From contig DATAUV010000001.1 in assembly GCA_036268075.1 (NCBI GenBank), positions 124,001-188,000 of the forward strand: DNA of 64,000 nucleotides. Reading direction: 5' to 3'. Every line of letters starts with the position of its first letter. The first letter of the stretch is position 1. The translations under genes were made by a program, and so were the position numbers. This stretch comes from DATARH01 sp036268075 (GTDB taxonomy: Bacteria > Pseudomonadota > Alphaproteobacteria > ATCC43930 > CGMCC-115725). This document shows, piece after piece, positions 44,829-53,306 of this stretch. A model generated the notes under the pieces. That model worked only from the letters and a program-made list of their open reading frames with translations, was not told the origin of the DNA and ran no database searches.

Positions 44829-45557
44829 ATGACCAAGCTGCCCCGCGCGATCCTCTTCGACCTCGACGACACGCTGCTGGTCGCGTTCGGCGGCTCGCAA
44901 TCGCAATGGGAGCGCACGGTCGGCGCGGCACTGGCACATTTCTCGCCGGTCGAGCCTGAGGTGATCGTCACGGCGATCCAGGAGGCTTCACGCGAGCTGT
45001 GGGCGGACCCCGGCCGGCACAAATACTGGCGCCACCGCATCGGCGAGGCGCGGCGCAAGATCGTCGCCGACGCCTTCGATGATTTGCGCGCGCACGGCTA
45101 TCGGATGCCGGCGGCGGCGGTCGGCGACGAGCTCGCCGATCATTACGAGGCCCTGCACAACGCCGAGCTGCGCATGTTTCCCGACGCGCACCAGACCCTC
45201 GACCGGCTCAAGGAACGCGGGGTGCTGCTCGCGCTGATCACCAACGGCGCGGCCGAGCCGCAGCGGGCCAAGGTGGTGCGCTTTGCGCTCGAACACCGCT
45301 TCGACCACATCCAGATCGAGGGCGAGCACGGTTTCGGCAAGCCGGAGGACCGCGCGTATACGCACGCGATGGAGGTGCTGGGGGTCGAGGCGAAAGACAC
45401 CTGGATGGTCGGCGACAACCTTGAATGGGAGGTCGTCGGGCCGCAGCGCCTCGGCATCCACGCGATCTGGCATGACGGCTACGGGCTGGGGCTGCCGCCC
45501 GGCACGGACATCCGCCCGGACCGGATCATCCGGCGGCTGCGGGAATTGCTGGAGTAG
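44829..45557 (+). CDS. HAD-superfamily hydrolase
   Basis: A 242-aa HAD phosphatase. ILFDLDDTLL is motif I, LITNGA motif II, and GKPEDRAY with MVGDNLEWEVVG motifs III/IV; the cap is helical (type C1). It resembles YjjG/haloacid-dehalogenase relatives. It begins 11 bases after the lactonase stop and is the last gene of the operon before the AT-rich cassette. Confidence 0.85.
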   Translation: MTKLPRAILFDLDDTLLVAFGGSQSQWERTVGAALAHFSPVEPEVIVTAIQEASRELWADPGRHKYWRHRIGEARRKIVADAFDDLRAHGYRMPAAAVGDELADHYEALHNAELRMFPDAHQTLDRLKERGVLLALITNGAAEPQRAKVVRFALEHRFDHIQIEGEHGFGKPEDRAYTHAMEVLGVEAKDTWMVGDNLEWEVVGPQRLGIHAIWHDGYGLGLPPGTDIRPDRIIRRLRELLE

Positions 45558-45655
45558 CGAGGCCAACCGATCCGAGCTACAAATTGCAAGACACGGTGCC
45601 ACGGACCGTCCCTGGGGCCCGAATCGATTACGGTCGCGAAAATCAACGATAGCTC

Positions 45656-46873
45656 ATGTCGATATTTTTACCACGAATGAGGATAATAAATTACCGATCT
45701 ATTGCCAACGTGGAGTTGGCTCTAGAAAGCAAGACGATTCTTGTCGGCCCAAATGGATCGGGTAAAAGCAATTTGGTCGATGCGTTAAGTATTGTGAGTG
45801 AAGGCCTTCAGACAACGCTCGAACATGCGATCCGTGTTCGCGGGGGGATAAAAGAGGTTCGGAGACGCTCTGGTGGCCACCCTACCCATTTTTCAATCTC
45901 CTTTGAAGTCGTAACCGAGAAGAGCTTTCACGGCTTGTTCGCCTTCAGAGTAGGAGCGCTTGAAAATGGCGACTTTGAAATACAGCGAGAAAGATCGGCC
46001 ATCGGTTATCACGGACTCAAGCGGTCATATTATGAAGTGATACGAGGACAACTCGTCAGCTCGAGCCCGGATGTGCGCGTGCAATCAAAGATATTTCCAG
46101 ACCGTTTTTTCCTGACGACGTTATCCGCTCTCGCGAATTTTCGCGAACTTTTTGACCTATTGTCGAGAATCTCTACTTACAACATAAGCCCGAACGTGGT
46201 TCGTGCGAGCCAGCCCCCCGACAGCGGTGAGGTTCTTGAGCGGGAGGGGAGGAATATATCATCTGTTATCAGACGATTATCTCTGCATAAGAAGGATTCT
46301 TTGGCGCGAATCCAAGAATATTTACGCCGGATCGTGCCAGGAATAGATTCTGTCGCCTATGCCGCGCTCGGGCAGCAAGGAACATTGGAGTTTCGCCAGA
46401 GCGTTCAGGGAGCCCGAGAGCCTTGGCGCTTTTACGCGTCGAATATGTCCGACGGCACTCTGCGGTCGCTCGGAGTTCTCACCGCGCTCCTTCAAACGCA
46501 TGAAAGCGAGACGCGATCGCCACCTTTGATAGCCATAGAGGAACCGGAGAGCACTATCCATCCCGGCGCGGCGGCGGTCATTATGGATGCGATTTCCGAG
46601 GCTGCACAGCGCAAACAAGTGATTGTTACGACTCATAGTCCAGATTTGTTAGATCACGCCGACCTTCGTACCTCGGAAATATTGAACGTGGTCAATGAAG
46701 GTGGCATTACATATGTTTACCCCATAGACGATCCAGCAAGGGAAATTCTGAGGGAAAGGCTTGTTACGCCCGGCGACTTGCTGCGCAATAATCAGCTAAC
46801 ATCCACTTCAGGCAAAACGCAGGCTCTTCGCGCCAAACAACTAGACCTATTTCCCTTAAATGCCAGCGGTTAG
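45656..46873 (+). CDS. AAA-family ATPase (OLD/AbiL-like), candidate defence protein
   Basis: A 405-aa SMC/OLD-type ATPase. The N-terminal strand IINYRSIANVELAL precedes Walker A GPNGSGKS at 31-38. The ABC-like signature MSDGT is at 264-268, Walker B LIAIEEPE at 291-298, and the H-loop TTHSPDLLD at 325-333. It lacks a TOPRIM domain, which the next gene supplies. Base use is clearly AT-richer than all flanking genes, so recent transfer is likely. It overlaps the next gene by 14 bases. Anti-phage function is inferred. Confidence 0.85.
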   Translation: MSIFLPRMRIINYRSIANVELALESKTILVGPNGSGKSNLVDALSIVSEGLQTTLEHAIRVRGGIKEVRRRSGGHPTHFSISFEVVTEKSFHGLFAFRVGALENGDFEIQRERSAIGYHGLKRSYYEVIRGQLVSSSPDVRVQSKIFPDRFFLTTLSALANFRELFDLLSRISTYNISPNVVRASQPPDSGEVLEREGRNISSVIRRLSLHKKDSLARIQEYLRRIVPGIDSVAYAALGQQGTLEFRQSVQGAREPWRFYASNMSDGTLRSLGVLTALLQTHESETRSPPLIAIEEPESTIHPGAAAVIMDAISEAAQRKQVIVTTHSPDLLDHADLRTSEILNVVNEGGITYVYPIDDPAREILRERLVTPGDLLRNNQLTSTSGKTQALRAKQLDLFPLNASG

Positions 46874-47462
46874 CATTGTTTACCCAATCGTAGAAGGTCA
46901 TGGCGAGGTCGAGGCAGTCCCCGTCCTCCTGAGGCGGATTGCTATGGAGTTTAAACAGTATATACGGGTGGAGTCTCCGTACCGTCTTCCGCGAGGTTCT
47001 ATGCTGCAGTCGGAGGAGAAGCTCGATGCTGCCCTCCGACTTGCGGCCGGCAGGCTACTAGCGACCGGTCTACCTTCGGGTATCGTAGTATGCCATGACT
47101 CAAATGGGGATGCAGTTGAAGACTTGAGAGAACAACTGAGGCCGAGACTCGCCCGGGTTGATGATCGGATTAAGGTACATCACGCCATAGCAGTTCGGGA
47201 ATATGAAGCTTGGTTTTTAGCCGCGGCCGAGAGCTTTCGTAACCATCTGCGGTGTAGACCTGACGCCGAATTTATTGCAAACCCTGAAGAAATCAGAGGC
47301 GCCAAAGAGCAATTTCAACGATCGATACTCCGGGATGGCGAGTATTATTCAGAAACTGTCGATCAAAGCCGTTTCACGGCTATATTTGACATTAACCTAG
47401 CAAAGCGATGTGTTTCTTTTAATTCACTAATGACCGAGATGGCTATTTGGTTTTCAGACTAA
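46860..47462 (+). CDS. DUF4276 (TOPRIM-like) protein, partner of the AAA ATPase
   Basis: A 200-aa protein. IVEGHGEVEAVPVLLRRI carries the N-terminal acidic site (E12/E16), VVCHDSNGD gives D80 and D84, and REYEAWFLAA supplies E114/E116. This is the DUF4276/RloB-like pattern with TOPRIM-type metal acids, suggesting nuclease activity. ATG lies within the ATPase gene, so translation is coupled. Same AT-rich base use as its partner. No further cassette gene is visible. Confidence 0.82.
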   Translation: MPAVSIVYPIVEGHGEVEAVPVLLRRIAMEFKQYIRVESPYRLPRGSMLQSEEKLDAALRLAAGRLLATGLPSGIVVCHDSNGDAVEDLREQLRPRLARVDDRIKVHHAIAVREYEAWFLAAAESFRNHLRCRPDAEFIANPEEIRGAKEQFQRSILRDGEYYSETVDQSRFTAIFDINLAKRCVSFNSLMTEMAIWFSD

Positions 47463-47476
47463 AATGCGCTCACAAT

Positions 47477-47731
47477 TTAATGCGCAGCGCGGCGCAGCCC
47501 CAAATCGGTCAGGCACGAATCGAAATTCGATCCGCCCTTGGCGCGGTCCTGACACGAGGCGACGACGGCTGTGAATTCGGCCTTGGTCGGCACCGCGCCA
47601 CGCTCGGTGCGCCAGCCTTCCGCCGGCACCGAGCGGTCGTTGTTCTCGGAGGTGCTGTCGTTGCTGCTGCACGCGGCGAGACCCAGAAGCAGCAGCAGCG
47701 CCAGTCGCGGCATTCCCGACAACCCCCTCAT
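47477..47731 (-). CDS. Small lipoprotein
   Basis: An 84-aa protein with a signal peptide ending in the lipobox GLAACSS, then a Ser/Asn/Asp-rich linker and a folded-looking C-terminus with two further Cys (VASCQDRA, FDSCLTDLGL). No family recognised. ATG at 47731 overlaps the MFS stop (ATGA), so it is translated from the MFS transcript. Confidence 0.65.
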   Translation of the reverse strand: MRGLSGMPRLALLLLLGLAACSSNDSTSENNDRSVPAEGWRTERGAVPTKAEFTAVVASCQDRAKGGSNFDSCLTDLGLRRAAH

Positions 47732-48942
47732 GCAATCTGCTTACGCCGCGCGCCCGGCTTCGTCACCACGACGGCGCTGGCGATCGCCACGAACAGCGCT
47801 CCCGCAGCGACCGCGAACACCAGGCGCGGCATGCCTCGGTCGAGGAGTTGGCCAATAAAAAATGGCGTTACTGCGGCGCCGAGATCGAGGCCGGAATAGA
47901 CAAAGCCGAAGACGCGGCCGGTGGCCCCCTCGGGCGCGGCGTTGCGCACCAGCATGTCGCGCGCCGGGATCGTCACCCCCATCCCGAGCCCAGCCGCCGC
48001 GGCGACGGCGGCGAGCGCCGAGAACGGCAGCACCGCAAACGCGAGCACGAGGCTCAGCGCGGCGGTGACCGACAGCCCGATCGCGACGGTCATCTCCTGG
48101 CGCGGTATGCGGTCGGCGAGGATCGCGCCGAACAGCGTGCCGATCGACGACCCGAACAGGAAGATCGTCAGCATGAAGTTCGCCGCCTCGAGCGAGAGCG
48201 AATATGCAGCCATCGCGGCGGAGGGCAGGAAATTCTGCAAGCCGACCTGCGACGCCGAGAGCAGGGCGAAATAGGCGAAGCAGAAGAGGATCGGCGCGGA
48301 GACGAGCAGGTTGCGCGAGGCCGGCGGGGCGCTGCGGATGGCGGCGGGACGGCCGGTCAAGAGCGATGCCTGCGACGCGAGATAGAGGGTGAAGAGGCCG
48401 CCGGCGCCGCCGAGGATCATCAGCGCCGCGCGCCATCCGAACGCCTGGGTCAATGCAAGCATCGCGACCGGCGCGGCGACCCAGCCGAAATTACCGGCGA
48501 GCGTATGGGCGCCAAAGGCGCGGCCGAGCCGCTGGGGCCGGACGCGCGCGGTCATGATCGCGTAATCCGCCGGATGGAACACGCAATTGCCGAACCCGGC
48601 GACCGCCATCAACGGCACCAGCCACCACACGCCGCCGGCCAGCCCCGACAGGAACACCGACACGGAATAAATCCCGAGCCCGCCGATCAGCACCCGCGAC
48701 GGCCCGAGCCGGTCGACGAGGATACCGGCAGGCGTCTGCATCAGCCCGGAGACGACATAGGTGACGCTAAGGACAAGCCCCAGCTCGGCGTAGCCGACGC
48801 CGAACACGCCGACCAGGAGCGGAAAGATCGGCGGCAATACGAGCTGGTAGAAATGGCTCATGAAATGCGCAGCCGCGACGAGCCCGACGATGCGGACATC
48901 GCTGCCTGGCGATACCGCAGAGGTGGATGGGGCCGCGGTCAT
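47728..48942 (-). CDS. MFS transporter (Fsr-like)
   Basis: A 404-aa protein with 12 helices. HFMSHFYQLVLPPIFPLL opens the first helix, PAGILVDRLGPSRVL is the loop 2-3 signature, and FGNCVFHPADYAIM matches the fosmidomycin-resistance-like branch. Proton-driven efflux is likely; substrate unknown. Followed by the small lipoprotein. Confidence 0.85.
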   Translation of the reverse strand: MTAAPSTSAVSPGSDVRIVGLVAAAHFMSHFYQLVLPPIFPLLVGVFGVGYAELGLVLSVTYVVSGLMQTPAGILVDRLGPSRVLIGGLGIYSVSVFLSGLAGGVWWLVPLMAVAGFGNCVFHPADYAIMTARVRPQRLGRAFGAHTLAGNFGWVAAPVAMLALTQAFGWRAALMILGGAGGLFTLYLASQASLLTGRPAAIRSAPPASRNLLVSAPILFCFAYFALLSASQVGLQNFLPSAAMAAYSLSLEAANFMLTIFLFGSSIGTLFGAILADRIPRQEMTVAIGLSVTAALSLVLAFAVLPFSALAAVAAAAGLGMGVTIPARDMLVRNAAPEGATGRVFGFVYSGLDLGAAVTPFFIGQLLDRGMPRLVFAVAAGALFVAIASAVVVTKPGARRKQIA

Positions 48943-48955
48943 GGGATCGGCGCCC

Positions 48956-49084
48956 TGCGTCCTTCGAGACGCGCCCGATGGGCGCTCCTCAGGATGAGGA
49001 AGGTCTGTTTTGCCAATTCTATCATGCCGTTTTCAGCGTTCCTCAGCCTGAGGAGCGCTCGGAGAGCGCGTCTCGAAGGACGCA
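48956..49084. repeat. 129-bp palindromic repeat
   Basis: Arms of 45 bases at 48956-49000 and 49040-49084 match except for an eight-base block and one other base; the loop is AT-rich. It lies between the MFS start and the GST stop, both minus strand. The cctcaggatgagga and gtccttcgagacgc blocks are typical of mobile-like intergenic repeats in alphaproteobacteria. Confidence 0.9.
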
Positions 49085-49103
49085 CGGCGCTCGTGCAAGC
49101 ATC

Positions 49104-49754
49104 TCACGCCGGGTCGTATTCCCGGTCCTTGCTGGGGATCAGGTCGTAGGGCAAGGCGAAGCCGGGCATTGCCTTGATGCGCTCGGACCAGGCTTGCAGG
49201 CGCGGCCAGTTGGAAATCTCGAAACCACCCTCGTGCATGAACACCATGCGGCCCCAGCAGCCGATATCGGCGATCGTCATATCGTCGCCGGTGAGCCAGG
49301 GGCGGTCCTTGAGCGTGTCGTCGACAAAGCCGAGGGCGGCCTCGGCGCGGGGGCGGAACTCGGCGATGACCTCGTCGTGCATCTTGCGGAAGCGGGCCGA
49401 ATGGCGCACGCGGGCGACCGCGGTGATGTGGTCGGCCTCCCACGACAGCCACTCGCGCGCCTGCCATTTCTGCTGCTCGGTCTTGCCCTCGAAATGCCCG
49501 GTCGCGCGGGCGAGGTAGTCGAGGATCACGTTCGACTGCAGGATCGTGAGGCCGCGGTGGCGCAAGGACGGCACCACGCCCCAGCGGTTGACCGCCAGGT
49601 ACTCCGCCTCTTTCTGCTTGCCGATCTTGAGGTTGACCGTGCGGAACGAGAACGGCACCCGCGCCAGCGCGAGGTACAGCATCGGCTTGTAGCTGGAGCT
49701 GGAGGTGAAGCTGCCGTACAGCGTCAGGCGGTCGTGCGGTAGGGTTTCGGTCAT
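49104..49754 (-). CDS. Glutathione S-transferase family protein
   Basis: A 216-aa protein with the thioredoxin-like N-terminal domain (LTLYGSFTSSSSYKPML; a Ser run stands where the catalytic Ser/Tyr/Cys would be), VVPSLRHRG with the cis-Pro, QSNVILDYLA for gamma-Glu binding, and an all-helical C-terminal domain with TIADIGCWG. It is the last gene of a three-gene operon behind a Bug receptor and an Ldh-type dehydrogenase, start/stop overlapping (TGATG). Confidence 0.85.
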   Translation of the reverse strand: MTETLPHDRLTLYGSFTSSSSYKPMLYLALARVPFSFRTVNLKIGKQKEAEYLAVNRWGVVPSLRHRGLTILQSNVILDYLARATGHFEGKTEQQKWQAREWLSWEADHITAVARVRHSARFRKMHDEVIAEFRPRAEAALGFVDDTLKDRPWLTGDDMTIADIGCWGRMVFMHEGGFEISNWPRLQAWSERIKAMPGFALPYDLIPSKDREYDPA

Positions 49755-50707
49755 CAGTGCAAAAGCTCCTGGACTTCCCTGATCACGCGGGCGTCGCGCT
49801 CCATCGTCTGGCGCAACAGGGCGGCGTCGCCGACTTCGATCGGTAGGCGGGCGGCGGCGGGGTTGGCCTTTGCGGCGCGGCCGGCGTCGAGGAAATTGGT
49901 CGTCAGCCGCTTGACCGCGACCGCGTCGAGCCCCGATGGGCCGAATACGGCGATCGCGGTGGTGGTGGCGTTGTGCGGCTTGCCTATCTGCTCCTGAAAC
50001 GTCGGCACCTGCGGGAGGCGCGGATTGCGCTGGGCGCCAAAGGTCACGATCGGCCGCACCGGCGGCGCCGCGGCGCCGTTCCCTGGGAGGATCATCGCGG
50101 TGACGAGAAACGCGGCATCGGCCTTTTTGCCGGCAAGCGCGGCGAGGATCGCGTCACGGTCGGCGGCGGCGACATCCTTGAAATGGACGCCGAGCGCCTT
50201 TTCCATCAGCGCCAGCGGCACCCCGGCGGCGTTGACCCGGCCGGGCGCGGCGATCGACAGATTGCCGGATTTGGCGGCGGCGGCGAAATCGGCCCAGTCC
50301 TTGATCGGCGACCCCTCGGGCACGACAAGCGCGACCGATCCCGGTCCGGTCAGCTTCGCGATCGGGGCGAGGCCCGACAGCTTTGGTATGGGCTGGCCGG
50401 TCGCCTCGGCGATCTCGACCGATAAGAGGTCGACGACGATCACGGTATGCCCGTTGGGCGGTGCGGCGGCGAGCTTGGCGAGAGACTGGGCGCCGTCATG
50501 CTCGACCGTCACCGGATGACCGGTCGCCTTTTCCAGCCCCGGCTGATAGAGGCCGATCACCCGGTCGGTGATCGAGCCCGCGCCGTAGGGCTCGATGATC
50601 GTCAGGCCGGCCGGGGTCGTCAGGCCGGCCGGCGCCGAGTCGGCGGCTCGCGCCGGCGAGCACAAGGAAGCGAGCGCGAGCAGCGCGGCCGCGAACAGGC
50701 GGGTCAT
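49754..50707 (-). CDS. Bug/TctC-family tripartite tricarboxylate-type substrate receptor
   Basis: A 317-aa periplasmic protein with signal peptide (MTRLFAAALLALASLCSPARAA). Bug-fold features: IIEPYGAGSITDRVIG near the mature N-terminus, VTVEHDGAQ, the PNGHTV segment and VPTFQEQIG near the end. Such receptors bind carboxylates for TctAB, which is not present here, so it is an orphan receptor. TGATG overlaps with both neighbours tie it to the dehydrogenase and GST. Confidence 0.83.
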   Translation of the reverse strand: MTRLFAAALLALASLCSPARAADSAPAGLTTPAGLTIIEPYGAGSITDRVIGLYQPGLEKATGHPVTVEHDGAQSLAKLAAAPPNGHTVIVVDLLSVEIAEATGQPIPKLSGLAPIAKLTGPGSVALVVPEGSPIKDWADFAAAAKSGNLSIAAPGRVNAAGVPLALMEKALGVHFKDVAAADRDAILAALAGKKADAAFLVTAMILPGNGAAAPPVRPIVTFGAQRNPRLPQVPTFQEQIGKPHNATTTAIAVFGPSGLDAVAVKRLTTNFLDAGRAAKANPAAARLPIEVGDAALLRQTMERDARVIREVQELLH

Positions 50708-51768
50708 CAGGCCTCTCCCATGCCGAGTTGTTTGGTGAGCCCATAGGTTTCCGCGAGGGCGCATAATTTGCTCCAGGTCACGTCTTCGACATCGATGCCG
50801 TTCCGGCGTCGGTCCTGCTCCTTCATGTGCTCGATCTCGCCGGGATAGAGCACGCCCGATGACCCCTCGGCCGGCGGGGTCGCCTTGAGATAGCGGATGA
50901 ACTCGCCGACCTCCTTCTTGAATTCGTCGAGCGGGCGGAAGGCGTCGACCTTGAAGCAGGCCATGAAGCAGCCGTCATTGTGCCGCCCGCTCGGCTCGAC
51001 GCCAAAGCCGAGCCCGGTCAACAGGCCGCACAAAATCTCGACCATCACCGCGAGCCCATACCCCTTGTACCCGCCGTCGGGGCCGCCCATTGGCAACAGC
51101 GCGCCGCCTTGCTTGAGCTGGCGCGGGTCGTTGGTGGGCTTGCCGTCGCTGCCGATGACCCAGCCGTCGGGCACCTGCTCGTTGCGGGCGACGGCGACGC
51201 CGATCTTGCCGGCGGCGGCGGCTGAGGTCGCCATGTCGAGATAGAGCGGCCCCTCAAGATCGGACGGGATCGCGATCGAAATCGGGTTGGTGCCGAGCCG
51301 CGCCTCGCGTCCGCCGAACGGCGCGACCGCCTTGGGCGACCGGCCGGAATCGGCGGTGACGAGCCCGATCATCCCGGCCCGCGCCGCCATCTGTGAATAG
51401 CTCGACAGGCGGCCGATATGGCCCTGGCGGAACACGGTCGCGGCGGCGACGCTGCCCTTCTGCGCCTTGTCGATGGTGAGCCGCATCGCCCGGTCGTTGG
51501 CGACGTAGCCAAAGGCCCAATGCCCGTCGACGACGGTATGGTTGGCGCTCTCCTTGACGATCACCCACGGCGCGCCGGGCACGATGTGGCCGACCTTGAT
51601 GCGGTCGATATAGGTCGGCACCTGGATCACGCCGTGCGAATCGTGGCCGACGAGGTTGGCGCCGACGATATGCTGCATGACGAGCTCGGCCTCTGCCGGC
51701 GGCGTGCCGGCCGCGACGAACAGCGCCCGCCCGATCTCCTCGATCCGCTCGGCCTTGATCTTCGGCAT
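50707..51768 (-). CDS. Ldh-family (malate/L-sulfolactate/ureidoglycolate) NAD(P)-dependent dehydrogenase
   Basis: A 353-aa protein of the DpkA/YlbC/ComC fold. ADLVGHDSHG-type motif (NLVGHDSHGVIQVPTYI) near residue 40, VDGHWAFGYV, FRQGHIGRLSSYS with the catalytic His, and GTNPISIAIPS are all conserved. It oxidises a 2-hydroxy acid; which one is unknown. First gene of the operon with the Bug receptor and GST, consistent with uptake and oxidation of one acid. Confidence 0.88.
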   Translation of the reverse strand: MPKIKAERIEEIGRALFVAAGTPPAEAELVMQHIVGANLVGHDSHGVIQVPTYIDRIKVGHIVPGAPWVIVKESANHTVVDGHWAFGYVANDRAMRLTIDKAQKGSVAAATVFRQGHIGRLSSYSQMAARAGMIGLVTADSGRSPKAVAPFGGREARLGTNPISIAIPSDLEGPLYLDMATSAAAAGKIGVAVARNEQVPDGWVIGSDGKPTNDPRQLKQGGALLPMGGPDGGYKGYGLAVMVEILCGLLTGLGFGVEPSGRHNDGCFMACFKVDAFRPLDEFKKEVGEFIRYLKATPPAEGSSGVLYPGEIEHMKEQDRRRNGIDVEDVTWSKLCALAETYGLTKQLGMGEA

Positions 51769-51781
51769 GGTTTCCTCCCGT

Positions 51782-51880
51782 AAGGAGCGCGGGCGTCCCG
51801 CCCGCATCGTCACATAAAGGTTGCGGGCGGGACGCCCTAGCCTTTAACAAAAAGATGCGGGCGGGACGCCCGCGCTCCTT
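51782..51880. repeat. 99-bp perfect inverted repeat with internal third copy
   Basis: Arms of 27 bases at 51782-51808 and 51854-51880 are exactly complementary. A third gcgggcgggacgccc block at 51822-51836 sits in the loop and could pair alternatively with the left arm. It lies between the Ldh start and the VOC stop, both minus strand. Confidence 0.92.
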
Positions 51881-51886
51881 TGCTTG

Positions 51887-52402
51887 CTACGCCGGCTCTT
51901 TGATGTGCGTCGCGCGCATCAGCCGGAGCGTCTCCGGGTCGTTGCGCATCTGGGCGGCGGCGGTGGCGATGAAATTCTCGTACTCGGCCCGCAGCTTCGG
52001 CGGCGCGACCTCGATCATCAGCCGGTTTTCGATCCAGAACTCGATGACGTGGAAGAATGGGTCGTGGCCCTGCATGCCGCGGCCGAAGGTCTTGGCGCGC
52101 CAGCCTTCGCGCTCGCCGATCGCCTCGACCGAAGCGGTGTCGAGCGGCACCGACAGGAACATGTGGAACGGCCAATTCTGCGGCGGCGCCTTGTTTTCGC
52201 CGAACACGACCTGGTCGTCATTGGCCGGGATGTCGAGCGTCGCGCGGTCGGGATAGATCTCGATCATGTCGCCGTCGGCGCCCATCGCCATAAAGGCGCC
52301 TTCGAGCGGCCCGAACGGCACGGCTTTGCCGCCCATGACCTCGGCCAGCACCTCGGCGACGTGCTGCGGGTTGCGCGCGGGGATCGAGACGTGATGGATC
52401 AT
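51887..52402 (-). CDS. VOC (glyoxalase/dioxygenase fold) family protein
   Basis: A 171-aa protein. IHHVSIPARNPQHVAEVLAEV starts the first beta-alpha-beta unit and MFLSVPLDTASVEAIGEREGW the second; the metal set would be His-Glu-His-Glu with DMIEIYPDR and RLMIEVAPP. Glyoxalase, extradiol or fosfomycin-type activity cannot be told apart. Start at 52402 is the family start; longer reading to 52570 crosses the divergent hydrolase promoter. Confidence 0.78.
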   Translation of the reverse strand: MIHHVSIPARNPQHVAEVLAEVMGGKAVPFGPLEGAFMAMGADGDMIEIYPDRATLDIPANDDQVVFGENKAPPQNWPFHMFLSVPLDTASVEAIGEREGWRAKTFGRGMQGHDPFFHVIEFWIENRLMIEVAPPKLRAEYENFIATAAAQMRNDPETLRLMRATHIKEPA

Positions 52403-52523
52403 GGCACCCTCCACTTTATCTGCCGGTTCGGACCCTATCCGAGGCGGCGCGGAGCCGCCAGCCCGAGCGTTATCTAGACCGGGCGTTATAGTATACCGAG
52501 CAAGCATGCTGAGGAGGTTTCCC

Positions 52524-53306
52524 ATGAGCGATGTCGGTTTTGATCCAAGCCGCATCATCATCCACCGCAAGGGCAGCGGGCCGCCGCTGGTGCTCTTGCA
52601 TTGCCTCGGCGTCGACCATCACCTGTGGGACATCGCCGCGGCGGGGCTGGAGCGAGACTTCACGCTCGTGAGCTTCGACTTTCCCGGGCACGGCGAATCG
52701 CCGCTGCCGGGGCGGCATTACGGCATTCCCGAATTGTCGGGCCTTGCCGCGGTGGCGCTGGCGCGCGAGGGGATCGACCGCGCCCATGTCGCCGGCATTT
52801 CGCTCGGCGGCTTGGTGGCGCAGCATTTCGCGGCGACGCAGCCGGCCCGGGTCGACCGGCTGATGCTGCTCGACACGACGCCGCGCTATACCGACGAGAT
52901 GCGCGCGATGTGGGTGGCGCGCGCCCGGCAGGCGCGGACGCAGGGCGTCGCCTCGCTGCTCGACAGCCTGCTGCCGGTGTGGTTCACCCCCGGCTTCATC
53001 GCCAAGGACCCGCCGGCGGTGCGCTATGTGCGCGACTGCTTCGCCGTCGATTCCGGCGAAGGCTACGCGCTCGCCTGCGAGGCGCTGGGCTCGGCGGATT
53101 TGCGTGAGTTGGTGCCGAAGATCGCAGCACCGACGCTGGTTGTCTGCGGCGACGAGGAAAGCCCGGCCTTCCGCGACGCCGCGGCGTTTCTCGCCGCCAA
53201 CATCTCCGGCGCGACGTCGCTGACCCTAAGCCCCGCCCGCCATGCCTCGATCCTCGAACAGCCCGCGGCGTTCGTGACCGCGGCGCGGGAATTCCTGCTC
53301 GGCTAA
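52524..53306 (+). CDS. Alpha/beta hydrolase (3-oxoadipate enol-lactonase-like)
   Basis: A 260-aa alpha/beta-hydrolase. LLHCLGVDHHLW (oxyanion), FDFPGHGES, nucleophile elbow GISLGGLVA with Ser, a later Asp in VVCGDEES and His in PARHASILEQP form the triad. The sequence style fits PcaD-type enol-lactonases, but no other protocatechuate genes are near. GAGGAGGT site ahead of the ATG. Its stop overlaps that of the convergent amidase. Confidence 0.85.
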   Translation: MSDVGFDPSRIIIHRKGSGPPLVLLHCLGVDHHLWDIAAAGLERDFTLVSFDFPGHGESPLPGRHYGIPELSGLAAVALAREGIDRAHVAGISLGGLVAQHFAATQPARVDRLMLLDTTPRYTDEMRAMWVARARQARTQGVASLLDSLLPVWFTPGFIAKDPPAVRYVRDCFAVDSGEGYALACEALGSADLRELVPKIAAPTLVVCGDEESPAFRDAAAFLAANISGATSLTLSPARHASILEQPAAFVTAAREFLLG

